A stretch of DNA of 64,000 nt from Janthinobacterium silvisoli (lineage in GTDB: Bacteria; Pseudomonadota; Gammaproteobacteria; Burkholderiales; Burkholderiaceae_D): NCBI RefSeq assembly GCF_014200725.1, contig NZ_JACHCL010000002.1, forward strand, positions 1,240,001 through 1,304,000. The letters run 5' to 3'. Below are positions 38,081 to 48,600 of the stretch, one piece after another (within the stretch, counting starts at the first letter, position 1; each line of letters begins with the position of its first letter). Made by a program: the position numbers and the translations under genes. Under the pieces are notes generated by a model that worked only from the letters and a program-made list of their open reading frames with translations, made no database searches and was not told the DNA's origin.

Positions 38081-38551
38081 TTATTTACGCTTGTTGGCGT
38101 TGACTTCTTCTTCGCGGAACGTCACGGCCAGCTTGTCCAGTACGCCGTTCACATATTTGTGACCGTCGATACCGCCAAACGATTTGGCCAGTTCGACCGC
38201 TTCGTTGATGACGACGCGGTAAGGGATTTCCACGTTGTTTTTCAGCTCGTAAGCGCCGATCAGCAGAATGCCATGTTCGATCGGCGACAGTTCAGCAATA
38301 TCGCGGTCGATCAATGGTGCGACGCTGGCACGCAGCGCCAGCGAATCCTTGATGGCGCCGTACAGCAGCACCGTGAAATGATCGCCGTCCGCCTTGTCGA
38401 AACCGTGCGCGGCGCGGATATGATTGACGACCGTGGTCGCGTCTTCATTGTTCAGCAGCCACTGGTACAGTCCCTGCAGCGCAAACTCGCGTGCGCGGTG
38501 ACGCGGCGTGCGGTTTTTGCTGGGGTTGGCGAGCAAATTTTTCTCAGTCAT
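38081..38551 (-). CDS. nusB: Transcription antitermination factor NusB
   Basis: 156 residues, all-helical NusB fold: RAREFALQGLYQWLLN, then ALRASVAPLIDRDIAELSPI, EHGILLIGAYEL and VINEAVELAKSFGG. It binds boxA RNA with NusE (S10) during rRNA antitermination. Last gene of ribBX-ribH-nusB, a conserved betaproteobacterial order; 88-bp gap to ribH. Confidence 0.96.
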   Translation of the reverse strand: MTEKNLLANPSKNRTPRHRAREFALQGLYQWLLNNEDATTVVNHIRAAHGFDKADGDHFTVLLYGAIKDSLALRASVAPLIDRDIAELSPIEHGILLIGAYELKNNVEIPYRVVINEAVELAKSFGGIDGHKYVNGVLDKLAVTFREEEVNANKRK

Positions 38552-38639
38552 GTTGTTACCTGTTCTTCAATACGTATCTACTACAAAAGTGACGAATACC
38601 GCGGTGCGTCATGACAACATCGCCGCGGCGCAAGCACGA

Positions 38640-39122
38640 TTAATCTTCGTCTGTGTCTTGCAACTCTTCCAGCGCTTGCGCCAGATTGGCCATTTCCACT
38701 GCCACGCGGGCTGCTTCGGCACCCTTGACCAGCATGCGCACTTCCGCTTGCTCGTCGTTTTCGGTCGTCAACACGGCGTTGGCGATCGGGATGCCGTAAT
38801 CGAGGCCGACACGGGTGATGCCCGCGCCGGATTCATTCGATACCAGCTCAAAGTGATAGGTTTCACCGCGAATCACGGCGCCCAGTGCGATCAGGGCATC
38901 GAATTGCTCGGTTTCTGCCATCTTTTGCAGAATCAGTGGGATTTCCAGGGCGCCCGGCACGGTCACGTGCAGGATATCTTCATCGGCCACGCCCAGCTTG
39001 CTCAACTCACCCAGGCATGCCGACAGCAAGCCACCACCGACGATCTCATTGAATCGTGCCTGGACGATACCGACGCGCAAACCTTCGCCGGCAAAATTGG
39101 TTTCGTATGTTCCTACGGTCAT
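38640..39122 (-). CDS. ribH: 6,7-dimethyl-8-ribityllumazine synthase
   Basis: 160 residues. Family motifs: [51 protein letters not shown] and the C-terminal [12 protein letters not shown]. It condenses 3,4-dihydroxy-2-butanone 4-phosphate with the ribityl pyrimidine to make lumazine, forming an icosahedral or pentameric particle. Lies 64 bp downstream of ribBX, which makes one of its substrates. Confidence 0.96.
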   Translation of the reverse strand: MTVGTYETNFAGEGLRVGIVQARFNEIVGGGLLSACLGELSKLGVADEDILHVTVPGALEIPLILQKMAETEQFDALIALGAVIRGETYHFELVSNESGAGITRVGLDYGIPIANAVLTTENDEQAEVRMLVKGAEAARVAVEMANLAQALEELQDTDED

Positions 39123-39186
39123 GATGATCCTCTTTATCTGATTGATCAGCGCCGGCTTGGCCTGGACGCTGGTACTGCAATATTAT

Positions 39187-40302
39187 TTACTGCTGGCCAG
39201 GATGGCACTGAAAACCCGTCACTTCCAGGTCAAAACCAACCATCGACGGCATTTTGCGCGGGCTGGCCAGCAATTGCATCTTGCTCACACCCAGGTCACG
39301 CAGGATTTGCGCGCCGATACCGTAGCTGCGCAAGTCCATGCTGGCCGCGCGGCCTTTCGGCTTGGCTTGCGGCGTATCGAGTGCGGCGAACTGGGCAAAC
39401 AGCTCGCCAGAGCTTTCACCGCAGTTCAACAGCACCATCACGCCGCGTTCGGCCTTTTTGATGGCAGCCATCGAGGCGGCCACCGTCCACGAGTGGGTAG
39501 TCGCTTCGCTTTCCAGCACGTCCAGCAGGGAAACTGGCTGATGCACGCGCACCAGCGCTTCCAGGCCAGGCGCCAAGTCGCCATGCACCAGCGCCAGATG
39601 GGCCGAAGCACTAGGCTTGTCGCGGAAGGCGATCAGACGGAAATCGCCATGCGCCGTGCGCAAAGTGCGCTCGGCAACGCGTTCGACCAGCGATTCGGTC
39701 TGGCTACGGTAATGGATCAGGTCGGCAATCGTGCCGATCTTCAAGCCATGTTGTTCAGCAAACACCAGCAAGTCTGGCAGGCGCGCCATGGTGCCGTCTT
39801 CCTTCATGATTTCGCAAATCACGGAAGCGGGCGTCAGGCCGGCCATGGCCGTCAGGTCGCAACCGGCTTCGGTATGGCCTGCGCGCATCAGCACGCCGCC
39901 CTTTTGCGCTTTCAGCGGGAAAATATGGCCAGGCTGGACGATATCGCTAGGCTGCGTGCCCTTGGCAACTGCCACTTCGATGGTCTTGGCGCGGTCGGCG
40001 GCGGAAATGCCGGTCGTCACGCCTTCGGCCGCCTCGATGGAGACGGTGAAGTTGGTGCCATAGGCGGTGCCATTGCGCGAGGTCATCATCGACAGGTTCA
40101 GCTCGTCGCAACGCTCTTCCGTCAGGGTCAGGCAGACCAGGCCACGGGCGTGGGTGATCATGAAATTGATTGCTTCAGGCGTCACGAAATCGGCGGCAAG
40201 CACCAGATCGCCTTCATTTTCCCGGTCTTCTTCATCGACCAGTATCACCATGCGGCCGGCGCGCAACTCGGCGACGATCTCTTCGGTGCTGGAAATAGAC
40301 AT
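39187..40302 (-). CDS. ribB: DHBP synthase with degenerate GTP cyclohydrolase II domain (RibBX type)
   Basis: 371 residues. The N-terminal half (1-205) is an intact 3,4-dihydroxy-2-butanone 4-phosphate synthase: [36 protein letters not shown]. The C-terminal half has the cyclohydrolase II fold outline, but the three zinc-binding cysteines and the GSLRCDCG block are absent ([14 protein letters not shown] sits at that position), and later it reads [19 protein letters not shown] cyclohydrolase II activity is therefore not expected and must come from a separate ribA outside the window. This split form, called RibBX, is known in proteobacteria. Confidence 0.93.
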   Translation of the reverse strand: MSISSTEEIVAELRAGRMVILVDEEDRENEGDLVLAADFVTPEAINFMITHARGLVCLTLTEERCDELNLSMMTSRNGTAYGTNFTVSIEAAEGVTTGISAADRAKTIEVAVAKGTQPSDIVQPGHIFPLKAQKGGVLMRAGHTEAGCDLTAMAGLTPASVICEIMKEDGTMARLPDLLVFAEQHGLKIGTIADLIHYRSQTESLVERVAERTLRTAHGDFRLIAFRDKPSASAHLALVHGDLAPGLEALVRVHQPVSLLDVLESEATTHSWTVAASMAAIKKAERGVMVLLNCGESSGELFAQFAALDTPQAKPKGRAASMDLRSYGIGAQILRDLGVSKMQLLASPRKMPSMVGFDLEVTGFQCHPGQQ

Positions 40303-40622
40303 CTTTGATCCTCTTGGTAAAAACTGAAACTGAGCTAAAACTAAGCTGGAACTGAAACAGTGCGGGTGAAACTTCCGCGAATTTCCGGGAAATTTCTTAT
40401 AACCTGCTATTTTAAAGGATTTAGCGATTGCAGACCTGAAATAAGGTCAGACTGCCAGCAACATCGTGCCTGCCCGGCAACATGGCCCCGATACGGTCTT
40501 GCGCAAGCCAGGCGCGCGGCGTAGTCGCGGCAAATACCCTAAGATTGGCCAGCCAGGCAGCATCGGCGCTTCCCCGCACTCTCTCCCATTAATCTCTTCC
40601 ACCCACACACAGGAGCGGCAGC
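40303..40622. other. Divergent promoter region of ribBX and osmC
   Basis: No gene. 40321-40362 holds several imperfect repeats of AACTGAA (AAACTGAAACTGAGCTAAA and relatives) in the ribBX leader. No FMN riboswitch consensus is present on either strand. Confidence 0.5.
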
Positions 40623-41048
40623 ATGAAAACCAACGGTTCAGCCATCTGGTCAGGCGGCATCAAGGATGGCAAGGGCGCCATCAGCACCCGCAGCGGCGCA
40701 TTACAAGACTATCCCTACGGCTTTGCCAGCCGCTTCGAAGGCAAGCCCGGCACCAACCCTGAAGAATTGATCGGCGCGGCCCACGCGGGCTGCTTCACCA
40801 TGGCCCTGTCGCTGATCCTCGGCGAAGCAGGCCTGACGGCGGAAAAACTGGAGACCACGGCGGAAGTCACGCTCGACAAGGTCGATGACGGTTTTGCCAT
40901 CACGGCCGTCCACCTGGTATTGAAAGCGAAGATTCCAGGCGCCGACCAGGCTAAATTCACGGAATTGACGGGCAAGGCCAAGGCTGGCTGCCCCGTGTCG
41001 AAATTGCTGAAAGCCAATATCACCCTGGACGCCAGCCTGCTGCCCTAG
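40623..41048 (+). CDS. osmC: OsmC-family peroxiredoxin
   Basis: 141 residues. Both peroxidatic and resolving cysteines are in place: AAHAGCFTMALS (about residue 58) and GCPVSKLL (about 125), with the SNPEEL-like NPEELIGA motif. Members reduce organic hydroperoxides in the cytoplasm, with lipoyl donors in the OsmC subgroup. The stop codon overlaps the convergent end of the Gln-rich gene by 4 bp. It interrupts the usual contiguous rib cluster. Confidence 0.93.
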   Translation: MKTNGSAIWSGGIKDGKGAISTRSGALQDYPYGFASRFEGKPGTNPEELIGAAHAGCFTMALSLILGEAGLTAEKLETTAEVTLDKVDDGFAITAVHLVLKAKIPGADQAKFTELTGKAKAGCPVSKLLKANITLDASLLP

Positions 41049-42580
41049 ATTTTCTGCACCGGCTTGACGGGTTCCACCGGAGCAACAGGCGCCACCAGCG
41101 GCTTTTGCGACTCGCTGGCAGGCAAGGAGCGGTTCATCAAGCCGGGATTCAAGGCGATATTGTTCAGGTTATAGGCAGCAATCGCCGCCGCCACGGACGG
41201 ATCCTGCGATGAGGGTAACGGAACAGTCTGGCCCGCGTTCTGGGCGGCGAGCTGTTGCGCCTGTGCATTTTGCTGCGCCTGCTGCGCCTGCGCTGTCGTT
41301 TGCGCCCCCTGATCGGCCTGCAGCTGGACCTGGCCTGCCAGCGCCTGCGCACGGTCAGCCGCCGCCTGGGCCGCGATTTGCGCATCGCTGGCCGCCAGTT
41401 CCGTCCGGGCAGCCTCATCGGCCGCCACCTGCGCCTGCTCTTGCAACTGCGACTGCTGTACCTGCTGCGCTTGCAGCTGGGTTTGCCGCACATCGTCCAG
41501 ACGCGCCTCGTCCATTCGTGCTGATACCTGCTGCTGGTCCTGGCGTTCGGTATCGATACGCTGGCTGTCGATACGGTCGCTATCGATGCGCTGAACTTGC
41601 AACTGATTCTGCAGTTGATTCTGCAACGGATCTTGCTGCTGAACTTGCTGCTGAACTTGCTGCTGAACTTGCTGCTGAACTTGCTGCTGAGTCTGCTGCT
41701 GAAGCTGTATGCCGGCCTGCTGCAACTGTTGCCGCTGGGCTTCCTGCAAGCCCAGGGTCAGTTCTTCCGTTTCCAGCTGTTGCTGTACTTCCAGTTGCCG
41801 CTGTGCAATAGCATCGACTGGCTGCAAGTCTTGTTCATCGTTCAAAATCCGGGTATCGGTCCGGGCTTGCACCTGTGCCTGCAATTGCGCCGCCGACAAA
41901 GGGACTGCCGGCACGGCCTGGCCGCTCAAGTCCGCTTCGACGGCAGCGGTGGTGGCCGCCAGCGCGCCCTGCTGCTGCGCTAGCACAGCGCCCACCTGGG
42001 CCAGCACATCCGTTCCCTGCTGCAAGGCATCCAGCGTGCCAGTACTGTCGGCCGCATACGCCGCCTGCAAGATTTGTGCGTCGACTTGCTCATTGCGCAA
42101 ATCGACGCCGATGCCGGCCAAGTCCGCCTGGGTCAGCAAGGAACTGTCCTGGGCCAGCGCAGCGGCCGTATCGGTGCTGCGATCGCCAGCCAGCAAATCG
42201 TATCGCTGGGCAAGATTGTCCTGGGGATCGCCAGTCGATAACTGGCTGGCGTCGATACCGCTCGTTTGTAGCTGGGCAAACGATTGCGTCAGTTGCTGCG
42301 CCAGCGCCACCAGATCGGCGTCGCGGTTGACGGGCGTTCCGCCCTGGCTGGCCTCTTCCGTGGCGCCCTGCAAGGCCAGCAACTGCCGGCGCGACAAGGC
42401 CACGCCAGACAAAAACTGTCCCAGCGGCGAAATATCGACCAGGGTAGAAGCAATCAGGGGAATCGCCGCCACATTCGGGGCAACAGCAGTGCTAGATGAT
42501 GACGCCAGCGCACCCGCCTGAGCCACCTTGGGCGTGGCAGGAATAATATTAGGCAGAGTCGTGCGCGAAATCGGTTCCAT
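41045..42580 (-). CDS. Glutamine/alanine-rich low-complexity protein
   Basis: 511 residues, no signal peptide or membrane helix. The N-terminal 80 residues contain VDISPLGQFLSGVALSRRQL, a short conserved-looking module; the rest is Gln/Ala/Asp-rich, with a central VQQQ tandem array (41633-41704) and long predicted coiled-coil stretches. Codon use and GC content match the chromosome. No family recognised; the SPLGQFLS motif recurs, as I recall, at the N-terminus of other Oxalobacteraceae hypothetical proteins. Possibly a structural or scaffold protein. It is inserted between ribE and ribBX and shares its 3' end with osmC. Confidence 0.7.
   Translation of the reverse strand: MEPISRTTLPNIIPATPKVAQAGALASSSSTAVAPNVAAIPLIASTLVDISPLGQFLSGVALSRRQLLALQGATEEASQGGTPVNRDADLVALAQQLTQSFAQLQTSGIDASQLSTGDPQDNLAQRYDLLAGDRSTDTAAALAQDSSLLTQADLAGIGVDLRNEQVDAQILQAAYAADSTGTLDALQQGTDVLAQVGAVLAQQQGALAATTAAVEADLSGQAVPAVPLSAAQLQAQVQARTDTRILNDEQDLQPVDAIAQRQLEVQQQLETEELTLGLQEAQRQQLQQAGIQLQQQTQQQVQQQVQQQVQQQVQQQDPLQNQLQNQLQVQRIDSDRIDSQRIDTERQDQQQVSARMDEARLDDVRQTQLQAQQVQQSQLQEQAQVAADEAARTELAASDAQIAAQAAADRAQALAGQVQLQADQGAQTTAQAQQAQQNAQAQQLAAQNAGQTVPLPSSQDPSVAAAIAAYNLNNIALNPGLMNRSLPASESQKPLVAPVAPVEPVKPVQKI
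41633..41704. repeat. 12-bp tandem repeat (VQQQ array)
   Basis: Four perfect copies of TTGCTGCTGAAC (41633-41680) and two degenerate copies (to 41704), in frame, encoding repeated Val-Gln-Gln-Gln on the minus strand. Unit length is a multiple of three, so copy-number change would lengthen or shorten the coiled coil without a frameshift. Confidence 0.92.
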
Positions 42581-42717
42581 GACAGCCCTCCACTGCGGAA
42601 AGCTTCATATTATGCGTCTCTGAAGAAAATGCAACGCACGCCTGGTTCTTGCTTAAGCCCGATCGTGGCTTACCCCAGCAATTGGGGTAAGCCAGCCGTA
42701 CTTGCAGTACGACTTGA

Positions 42718-43353
42718 TCAAGCCGCGGACTTATCTAAAGAAAGCATGCGCTCGACGTAACGGGCGATCAAGTCGATTTCCAGGTTCACTTTCGATTCGA
42801 CCTTCAAATGTTTCAAGGTGGTCATGGCGATGGTGTGGGGGATCAAATTGATCGAGAAACGGCAGCCGTTCACGGCGCCCGGCCCTAGGTCTTCCACGCG
42901 GTTGACGGTCAAGGACACACCGTTGACGACCACGGAACCCTTGAGGGCCAGGTATTTCGCCAACTCCTGCTGCGCTTCGATCACCAGTTCCCACGATTCG
43001 CCCACGGCTTCGAACTTGCGCACGATGCCCAGTCCATCGACGTGGCCAGACACCAGATGGCCGCCCAGGCGCTCGGCCAGGGTCAGCGCTTTTTCCAGGT
43101 TCACTTCGGTGGTGGTGTCCAGGCCCACGGTGCAATTGAGGCTTTCACGCGAAACGTCGACGATAAAGTTGCTGTCCGTCTTTTCCACCACCGTCATGCA
43201 GGCGCCATTGATGGCGATCGAATCGCCCAGCGCCACGTCGGCCAGCGGCAAGCCGCCCGCATGGATAGAGAGGCGCACGCCTGCATCGAGGCCGCCTTCG
43301 AGCGGCAATACGGTTTCAATCTTGCCGATGGCGGCAACAATTCCTGTAAACAT
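42718..43353 (-). CDS. ribE: Riboflavin synthase alpha subunit
   Basis: 211 residues with two homologous barrels: MFTGIVAAIGKIE, SIAINGACMTVVE in the first, and VSGHVDGLGIV, VVNGVSLTVNRV in the second. It dismutates two lumazine molecules to riboflavin and the pyrimidine substrate of RibH. It follows ribD by 24 bp. The sulfur-residue pattern and full length look normal. Confidence 0.96.
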   Translation of the reverse strand: MFTGIVAAIGKIETVLPLEGGLDAGVRLSIHAGGLPLADVALGDSIAINGACMTVVEKTDSNFIVDVSRESLNCTVGLDTTTEVNLEKALTLAERLGGHLVSGHVDGLGIVRKFEAVGESWELVIEAQQELAKYLALKGSVVVNGVSLTVNRVEDLGPGAVNGCRFSINLIPHTIAMTTLKHLKVESKVNLEIDLIARYVERMLSLDKSAA

Positions 43354-43377
43354 GGTCGACCTGTAAAAAGTAAAAAG

Positions 43378-44481
43378 TTATGAATTGCGTTCGGTGAATC
43401 TTGCAAGGATACGCACATCTGCGCCGACCTGCTGAACCTGGTGAAACTGCAAGGCGTATTTTTCGTTCAAATCCGTCAGCGCGGGCAGGCTGAACATGCC
43501 TTGTCCATCGCCGATCACGGTGGGCGCCAGGTAGACCAGCAGCTCGTCCACGCAGCCTTCGCGTATCAGCGAACCGTTCAGTTTGGCGCCCGCCTCGACA
43601 TGCACTTCATTGATCTGGCGCCGGCCCAGTTCCAGCATCAGCTCGGGCAAATCCACCTTGCCGGCGACATTGGGCAACACGATGATTTCCGCGCCCAGGG
43701 CGCGCAATTGCGCTTCCTTTTCAGGGTTGGCGATGGCCGCCACGATCCAGGTGCCGCCGCCTTGCAAGATGCGCGCATCGAGGCTGATCTCGAGCCGGCT
43801 GTCGATCACGATACGGCGCGGCTGGCGCGGCGTTTCCACGGCGCGCACATTCAATTGCGGATCGTCGGCCTTTACCGTGCCGATGCCCGTCAGGATGGCG
43901 CAGGCGCGCGCGCGCCAGGCGTGGCCATCGGCGCGCGCTTCCGGCCCCGTGATCCATTGACTCTGGCCATTATGCAAGGCTGTCATGCCATCGAGGCTGG
44001 CCGCCGTTTTCATGCGCACCCACGGCTTGCCGCGCTGCATGCGCGAGAAAAAGCCGATATTCATTTCATACGCCTCGTCTGCCAGCACGCCCGTGGTAAC
44101 GGCGATGCCGGCCGCTTCCAGCTTGGCCAGGCCCTGCCCCGCCACCAGCGGGTTCGGGTCCGTCATGGCTGCCACGACACGGCCCAAGCCGGCGCGCACC
44201 AACGCATCCGAACACGGCGGCGTGCGGCCATGGTGGTTGCACGGCTCCAGCGTGACATAGGCGGTGGCGCCGCGCACATCATTGCCGCGCGCCTTCGCAT
44301 AGGCCAACGCCTGAACTTCGGCATGATCGTGCCCCGCCGCCTGCGTCACGCCGGCGCCGATCACCAGGCCATCCTTGACGATCACGCAGCCGATACGGGG
44401 ATTGGGCGAGGTGACGTACAAACCGCGCGCCGCCCATGACAATGCCAGGCGCATGCCATCTACATCATTGAGTATTTCCAC
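43378..44481 (-). CDS. ribD: Bifunctional riboflavin deaminase/reductase RibD
   Basis: 367 residues from GTG 44481; the next in-frame ATG is codon 10 (MRLALSWAARG). N-terminal deaminase has the zinc ligands HAEVQAL and PCNHHGRTPPC; C-terminal reductase reads WVRMKTAASLDGM, ITGPEARADGHAWRA, VEAGAKLNGSLI. It deaminates and then reduces the pyrimidine intermediate of riboflavin synthesis. Co-transcribed with ribE and probably with the upstream pilin genes, 73 bp away. Confidence 0.95.
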   Translation of the reverse strand: MEILNDVDGMRLALSWAARGLYVTSPNPRIGCVIVKDGLVIGAGVTQAAGHDHAEVQALAYAKARGNDVRGATAYVTLEPCNHHGRTPPCSDALVRAGLGRVVAAMTDPNPLVAGQGLAKLEAAGIAVTTGVLADEAYEMNIGFFSRMQRGKPWVRMKTAASLDGMTALHNGQSQWITGPEARADGHAWRARACAILTGIGTVKADDPQLNVRAVETPRQPRRIVIDSRLEISLDARILQGGGTWIVAAIANPEKEAQLRALGAEIIVLPNVAGKVDLPELMLELGRRQINEVHVEAGAKLNGSLIREGCVDELLVYLAPTVIGDGQGMFSLPALTDLNEKYALQFHQVQQVGADVRILARFTERNS

Positions 44482-44554
44482 AGGCTACTTTGCTTGAAGG
44501 TTGCTGAATAAGATTATTGAATAAAAAACTTTGCCTGGCCTTGCAGCAGCCAGG

Positions 44555-45121
44555 CTAACTTTCTGCCACGCCACTGCAATTGGCCGCCTGCTGCGGGTCG
44601 CACATGCGCACCCTGCCCAGCATATTGATTTTAATATGTCGTACCTGTTTTCCTGAAATCAAGGACATCGTGCCCCAGCGCGCCGCCAGGCTATTGCTGG
44701 CGCTGCAACTGCGGCCCGCTCCATTATAGGCAATATAAAACGGCGCCGTGCCGGACGTAAAAGCAAACTGGGCGCTGATGCCTGCCGCCAGCGGTCCCTG
44801 GCGGAACAGCAACTCGTCGCCCTCATCGAAGACCAGGTTGGCATTGCGGTCAATAAACACCAGCCAGCCCGTGCGCCAATCCGTACCGCCAGGCCCAGCC
44901 GGCATCAGCAGCACCCGCCGGCCACGCGCCATCGCCTGCGCCCGCGTCAATTCGATGGCGGAAAACAAGTCCGTGGACGCCGCCCGCAGCCGCTGGCGCT
45001 CCAGCATCTGCTGCAGGCTAGGCAAGACGGCGGTGAGCAGCAAGCCGGTGATCGACAATACGGCTAACAATTCCAGCATGGTGTGACCAAAAACCATGCG
45101 ATAACGCAAATATCGTGGCAC
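44555..45121 (-). CDS. fimT: GspH/FimT-family minor pseudopilin
   Basis: 188 residues. Prepilin processing site GHTMLELLAVL: cleavage is after the glycine, and Glu5 is present. It is followed by a hydrophobic helix (LSITGLLLTAVLPSL) and a GspH-type globular head (RTGWLVFIDRNANLVFDEGD). Minor pilins prime type IV pilus assembly at the inner membrane. Start uncertain: the frame begins MPRYLRYRMVFG, and the second Met would also keep the leader. Last of the pilV-W-X-Y1-E-fimT series. Confidence 0.9.
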   Translation of the reverse strand: MPRYLRYRMVFGHTMLELLAVLSITGLLLTAVLPSLQQMLERQRLRAASTDLFSAIELTRAQAMARGRRVLLMPAGPGGTDWRTGWLVFIDRNANLVFDEGDELLFRQGPLAAGISAQFAFTSGTAPFYIAYNGAGRSCSASNSLAARWGTMSLISGKQVRHIKINMLGRVRMCDPQQAANCSGVAES

Positions 45122-45143
45122 GGCGAACCTCCATCAACCATGG

Positions 45144-45626
45144 CTAGGGCCAGCAATGAAAGGCCGGCCCGCTGCTGCCGCGTACACCGGCGCTGCTCAA
45201 GCTCAGCACGCCGCAATCGGGATCATGGAATTGCTGGTCCACCCTGGGCGTGCCCGGGATGGCGCGCAGCAGCACGCATAGACCGAGCTGCATGCCAGGG
45301 CAGGCGATGGCATCGATTTCATACGCGCTACGTCCAGCGCTACCCTCGGGACCATCGCCAGACCACCACTGGAATTGTTTGGCAGACGGGTCCGTTGAGG
45401 CCGCCGAAAAGGCCAGATAGGTATTATTTTGCGAGTAGTAACGCTCTTGCTGCTGCATCAATTGCAGCAAGGCCGCTTGCCCTTGCACCCGTTTGGCGCG
45501 CACCACATGGCCGTAATAGGCGGGCAAGGCCAGCGCCAGCAACAGCGACAGAATCACCAGCACGGCCATCATTTCGATCAGACTGAATCCCTGCCTGATC
45601 GCAGAAAAATACAGCGTGCGTGACAT
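45144..45626 (-). CDS. pilE: PilE-like type IV minor pilin
   Basis: 160 residues from ATG 45626 (AAGGATGGGCC upstream). Leader and N-methylation motif RQGFSLIEMMAVLVILSLLL, with Glu5. The head is short, with a C-terminal cysteine pair (DCGVLSL...FHCWP) like the pilin D-loop, and another at CPGMQLGLC. It sits between pilY1 and the fimT-like gene and belongs to the minor pilin complex with PilV, W and X, not the major pilin operon. Confidence 0.9.
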   Translation of the reverse strand: MSRTLYFSAIRQGFSLIEMMAVLVILSLLLALALPAYYGHVVRAKRVQGQAALLQLMQQQERYYSQNNTYLAFSAASTDPSAKQFQWWSGDGPEGSAGRSAYEIDAIACPGMQLGLCVLLRAIPGTPRVDQQFHDPDCGVLSLSSAGVRGSSGPAFHCWP

Positions 45627-45650
45627 GGCCCATCCTTTCACTGTTGACAG

Positions 45651-48600
45651 CTACTTCTTGGCAGCCTCATGCAATTCGCGCCAGTTAGCCACTTCACGCC
45701 AGCTCAGGCGCTTGGCCGGCAGCGGCGCACTGACTACCTTGACGGCGGCGCCCGGCACACCAGGCTGCACCACGGCAAATTGCTTGCGGCCCTCTGCCCG
45801 CCCGGTCGCCCCCACCGCCCCGACGCTGCTCTTCATTTCCAGCACCAGCGGCGGCGCACGCGCCAGGCCATCAAGCAAGCGGCCCGTGATCGCGCCCGCC
45901 TGTATCAAGCCCACGCTATCGGCGGCAAAACCACTGAGCACATCGAGCACATACAGCCTTGTGGCGGGCCTGGCGCAGGCATCGCTCCCAGGCAAGACCG
46001 TATTGAAAAACACCTGGCCGGCGGCCAGCACGGGACTATGGACGCTGCGTTCGCCCGTCTGCGCCGTGCCCATCAAATCGAGATACCAGCCATGTCTGGC
46101 GCCAGCATCGTCCGTTGCCATACCAGCGTAGCGCAGCTCGGCGCCAGTGACGGCATACCCATCCGTCGCCACGCCCAGGCTGCGCTGCTCCAGGCTAGCC
46201 CGGCTGCGCGTGGGCGCCAGCTCGCTCAAGTCATCGTGGACGGCGTATAACGATTGCGGCAACAGGGCCGAGGGCCAGGTATCGGCCGCTTCGACCAGCT
46301 TGCCCGTGCCGAACAGCAGCAGATAACCGCCGCCCGGTCCATACGCCACTTTCAATTGCTGCGTAATGGGCTGGCGCACTCCTTTCGCATCGCGCGCGAC
46401 AAAGATAAGTCTACGCGCCCCGCCATCGCTCCACGGCGGCCCGCCAGCAAAATCGATGCGCCAGAGATTACCCTGCAAATCGCCCGCATACGCATAGGCC
46501 AGTGCGCCATCATTGCCGGCCACCAGGGCGGGCGGCGCCAGGGCTTGCGCCGCCACGCCAGGGTCGTCGCTGTCTGGCTGCACCAGCGGCATTTTCAATC
46601 GATAGTAATTGCTGCCCAGCTGCCATGGCGCACCGGGCGGCTTGTCCAGTGCCAGCAGGAAGATGGCGGCAGCGGGCTTGCCGAGGGCATGAGCATCGTC
46701 CGCCGTATTGTTATAGCCGCTGGAGACGACCACAAAATCACGGTAGGCGGGCAGACTGTCCTTGCCGCTCATTTTCAACCGCGCAAAACCGGGCGCCGCA
46801 CGCAGATTACCCATGGTGCTGTCATCGCGGTCGGTAAATTCCCACAAGGCACCCATTTGCGCGAAACGTTCCGGGTCCGTCACATCGAGAGCAAACACAC
46901 CTTGCGCACCGCCGCCCATGCCGGAGACCAGCACCGTTTTCCAGCGCCCCAGCAGCAGTACTTCCGCGCTGGCGGCAGCGCCATCAAGCAGCGGGTCTGC
47001 GCTGTAGTGGGTGCTCGCACTGGCGGCAGCGCCGCGCAGCAGAGCTTGTGGCAAATAAGCGAACAGCTCGCTGCCGGTACGCGCATCGAAGCCATGCAGC
47101 AAGCCATCATTGGCGCCCAGATACAGCATCTTGCGCCGCGCCTGCAGCAATTTTCGGTGTAGCGCATAATCCGCGCCCGGCAGCCCCAGCGATGGCGTGC
47201 CCACATACACCAGATTGCCATATGGCGCTGTACCCAGGGTGCCGGTTCGGCGACGCAGCACGCCGCCTGGCTGGCCCACCTCGCGCGTCCGCTCCCCTTG
47301 CAGATACTGGATGCGCGCTACACCCAGGCCATCCTGTCCGTCGAAGATAGTGCGCTGGCTGGCATCAAGGCGCGGCCATTGCAGCGGAATCAATGTGCCT
47401 GCCGCGCCGGGTGTATAGACTGGCCGGGTGGCCTGGCCCGCCACCCACAACGGTTTACCGGCAATGATGCCGCCATCGGCACCCAGGCTAAAAGGCAGGC
47501 GCGACACGGTCATGCTGTTCTCGCCCAAGTCCATCTGCGACTGGAACAGATACGCGTTTTCCGCACCGCTGGCCAGCGCCATCAATGAGGGACCTGCTAT
47601 GGATGACATACCATGGTCAGCTGCCATGAAAGCAGCGCGCACGCCAGCGATCAGGGCAACAGGGTCGCTGCCTGGCAAATAATGGCCAGGAATATCGATA
47701 TCGCTATCAATATCACCGCCGTATCTGGCGGCCAATAGCAGCGGCGTCTTAGTGACGGCAGCGTTACTGGCCGGCAGCAAATCGCCCGCATAGTGCGTCA
47801 GCAAGCCTGCATTGCCGCCAGGACGCAGCGCTTGCACGTGCGACCAGTGGGCCAGGCCGGCAGCAAAAAAACTGGCGCCACCGATGCCGTCCGTCATCCA
47901 TTCCAGCCCTGGCAGATTGACCTCCAGCACCCCCACGGCCCGCGTCCAGGCCATCACGTCCAGCGGTGGCGCGACAAACCCATCGACACCACGCGCGCGG
48001 TCGGCCGGGTCGCTGCCTTTATCTGGAATATTACCCGGCACATAACGGTCGCCCGCCATACCGGCGTCGCCCAGGGTGATAACAATATGGCGCTGGCAGC
48101 TTGCCACTTGCGGGTCATTCCATGGCGTCACAACAGGCAAGCCATCATCGGCCACTTGCGCCACTGCGGTGCTGGCTTGCCGCCCCTGCAGGTAGCGCAA
48201 GGATTCATACAGCAATTCAGCCAGCGGCGCCTGCTTGGCATACGCGCCTGGCCGCTGTTCATCGCTGCGGCCTACGGCATTGATGTAAGTGGTCACCCCG
48301 CCACCACGGCCCGTATATACGCCGGTCAGCGCAGACCATTCGGCGTCCGGATAATCTTGCGGCAGGAAATCGGGAGATATAAAACGCTGCGCGCCCAGAT
48401 GCGCCAACGGCGCGCGCAATACACCGCCATACCGGTGACCAGCCGTTTCCAGCGTATTGTTCATGTGGCCAAAAACGCCGACGCGCAGCCTGCCGCCATG
48501 GCGCTGCACGGCGCCCACCGGCTTGTAATTCTTGCCGTAAGCCACACACAGGTCCGGCCGCAGCGGGCCTTCCACCGTATCGCAGACGCGCACGCGAGCC

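Noticed and set aside
40340-40400. GCGGGTGAAACTTCCGC near ribBX looked like an FMN riboswitch start
   Set aside because: It is on the strand opposite to ribBX, and none of the other conserved RFN blocks (such as the ACCGGCGG segment) follow.
41633-41704. CRISPR-like array
   Set aside because: The 12-bp units are contiguous with no spacers and are in frame within a gene; no cas genes are in the window.
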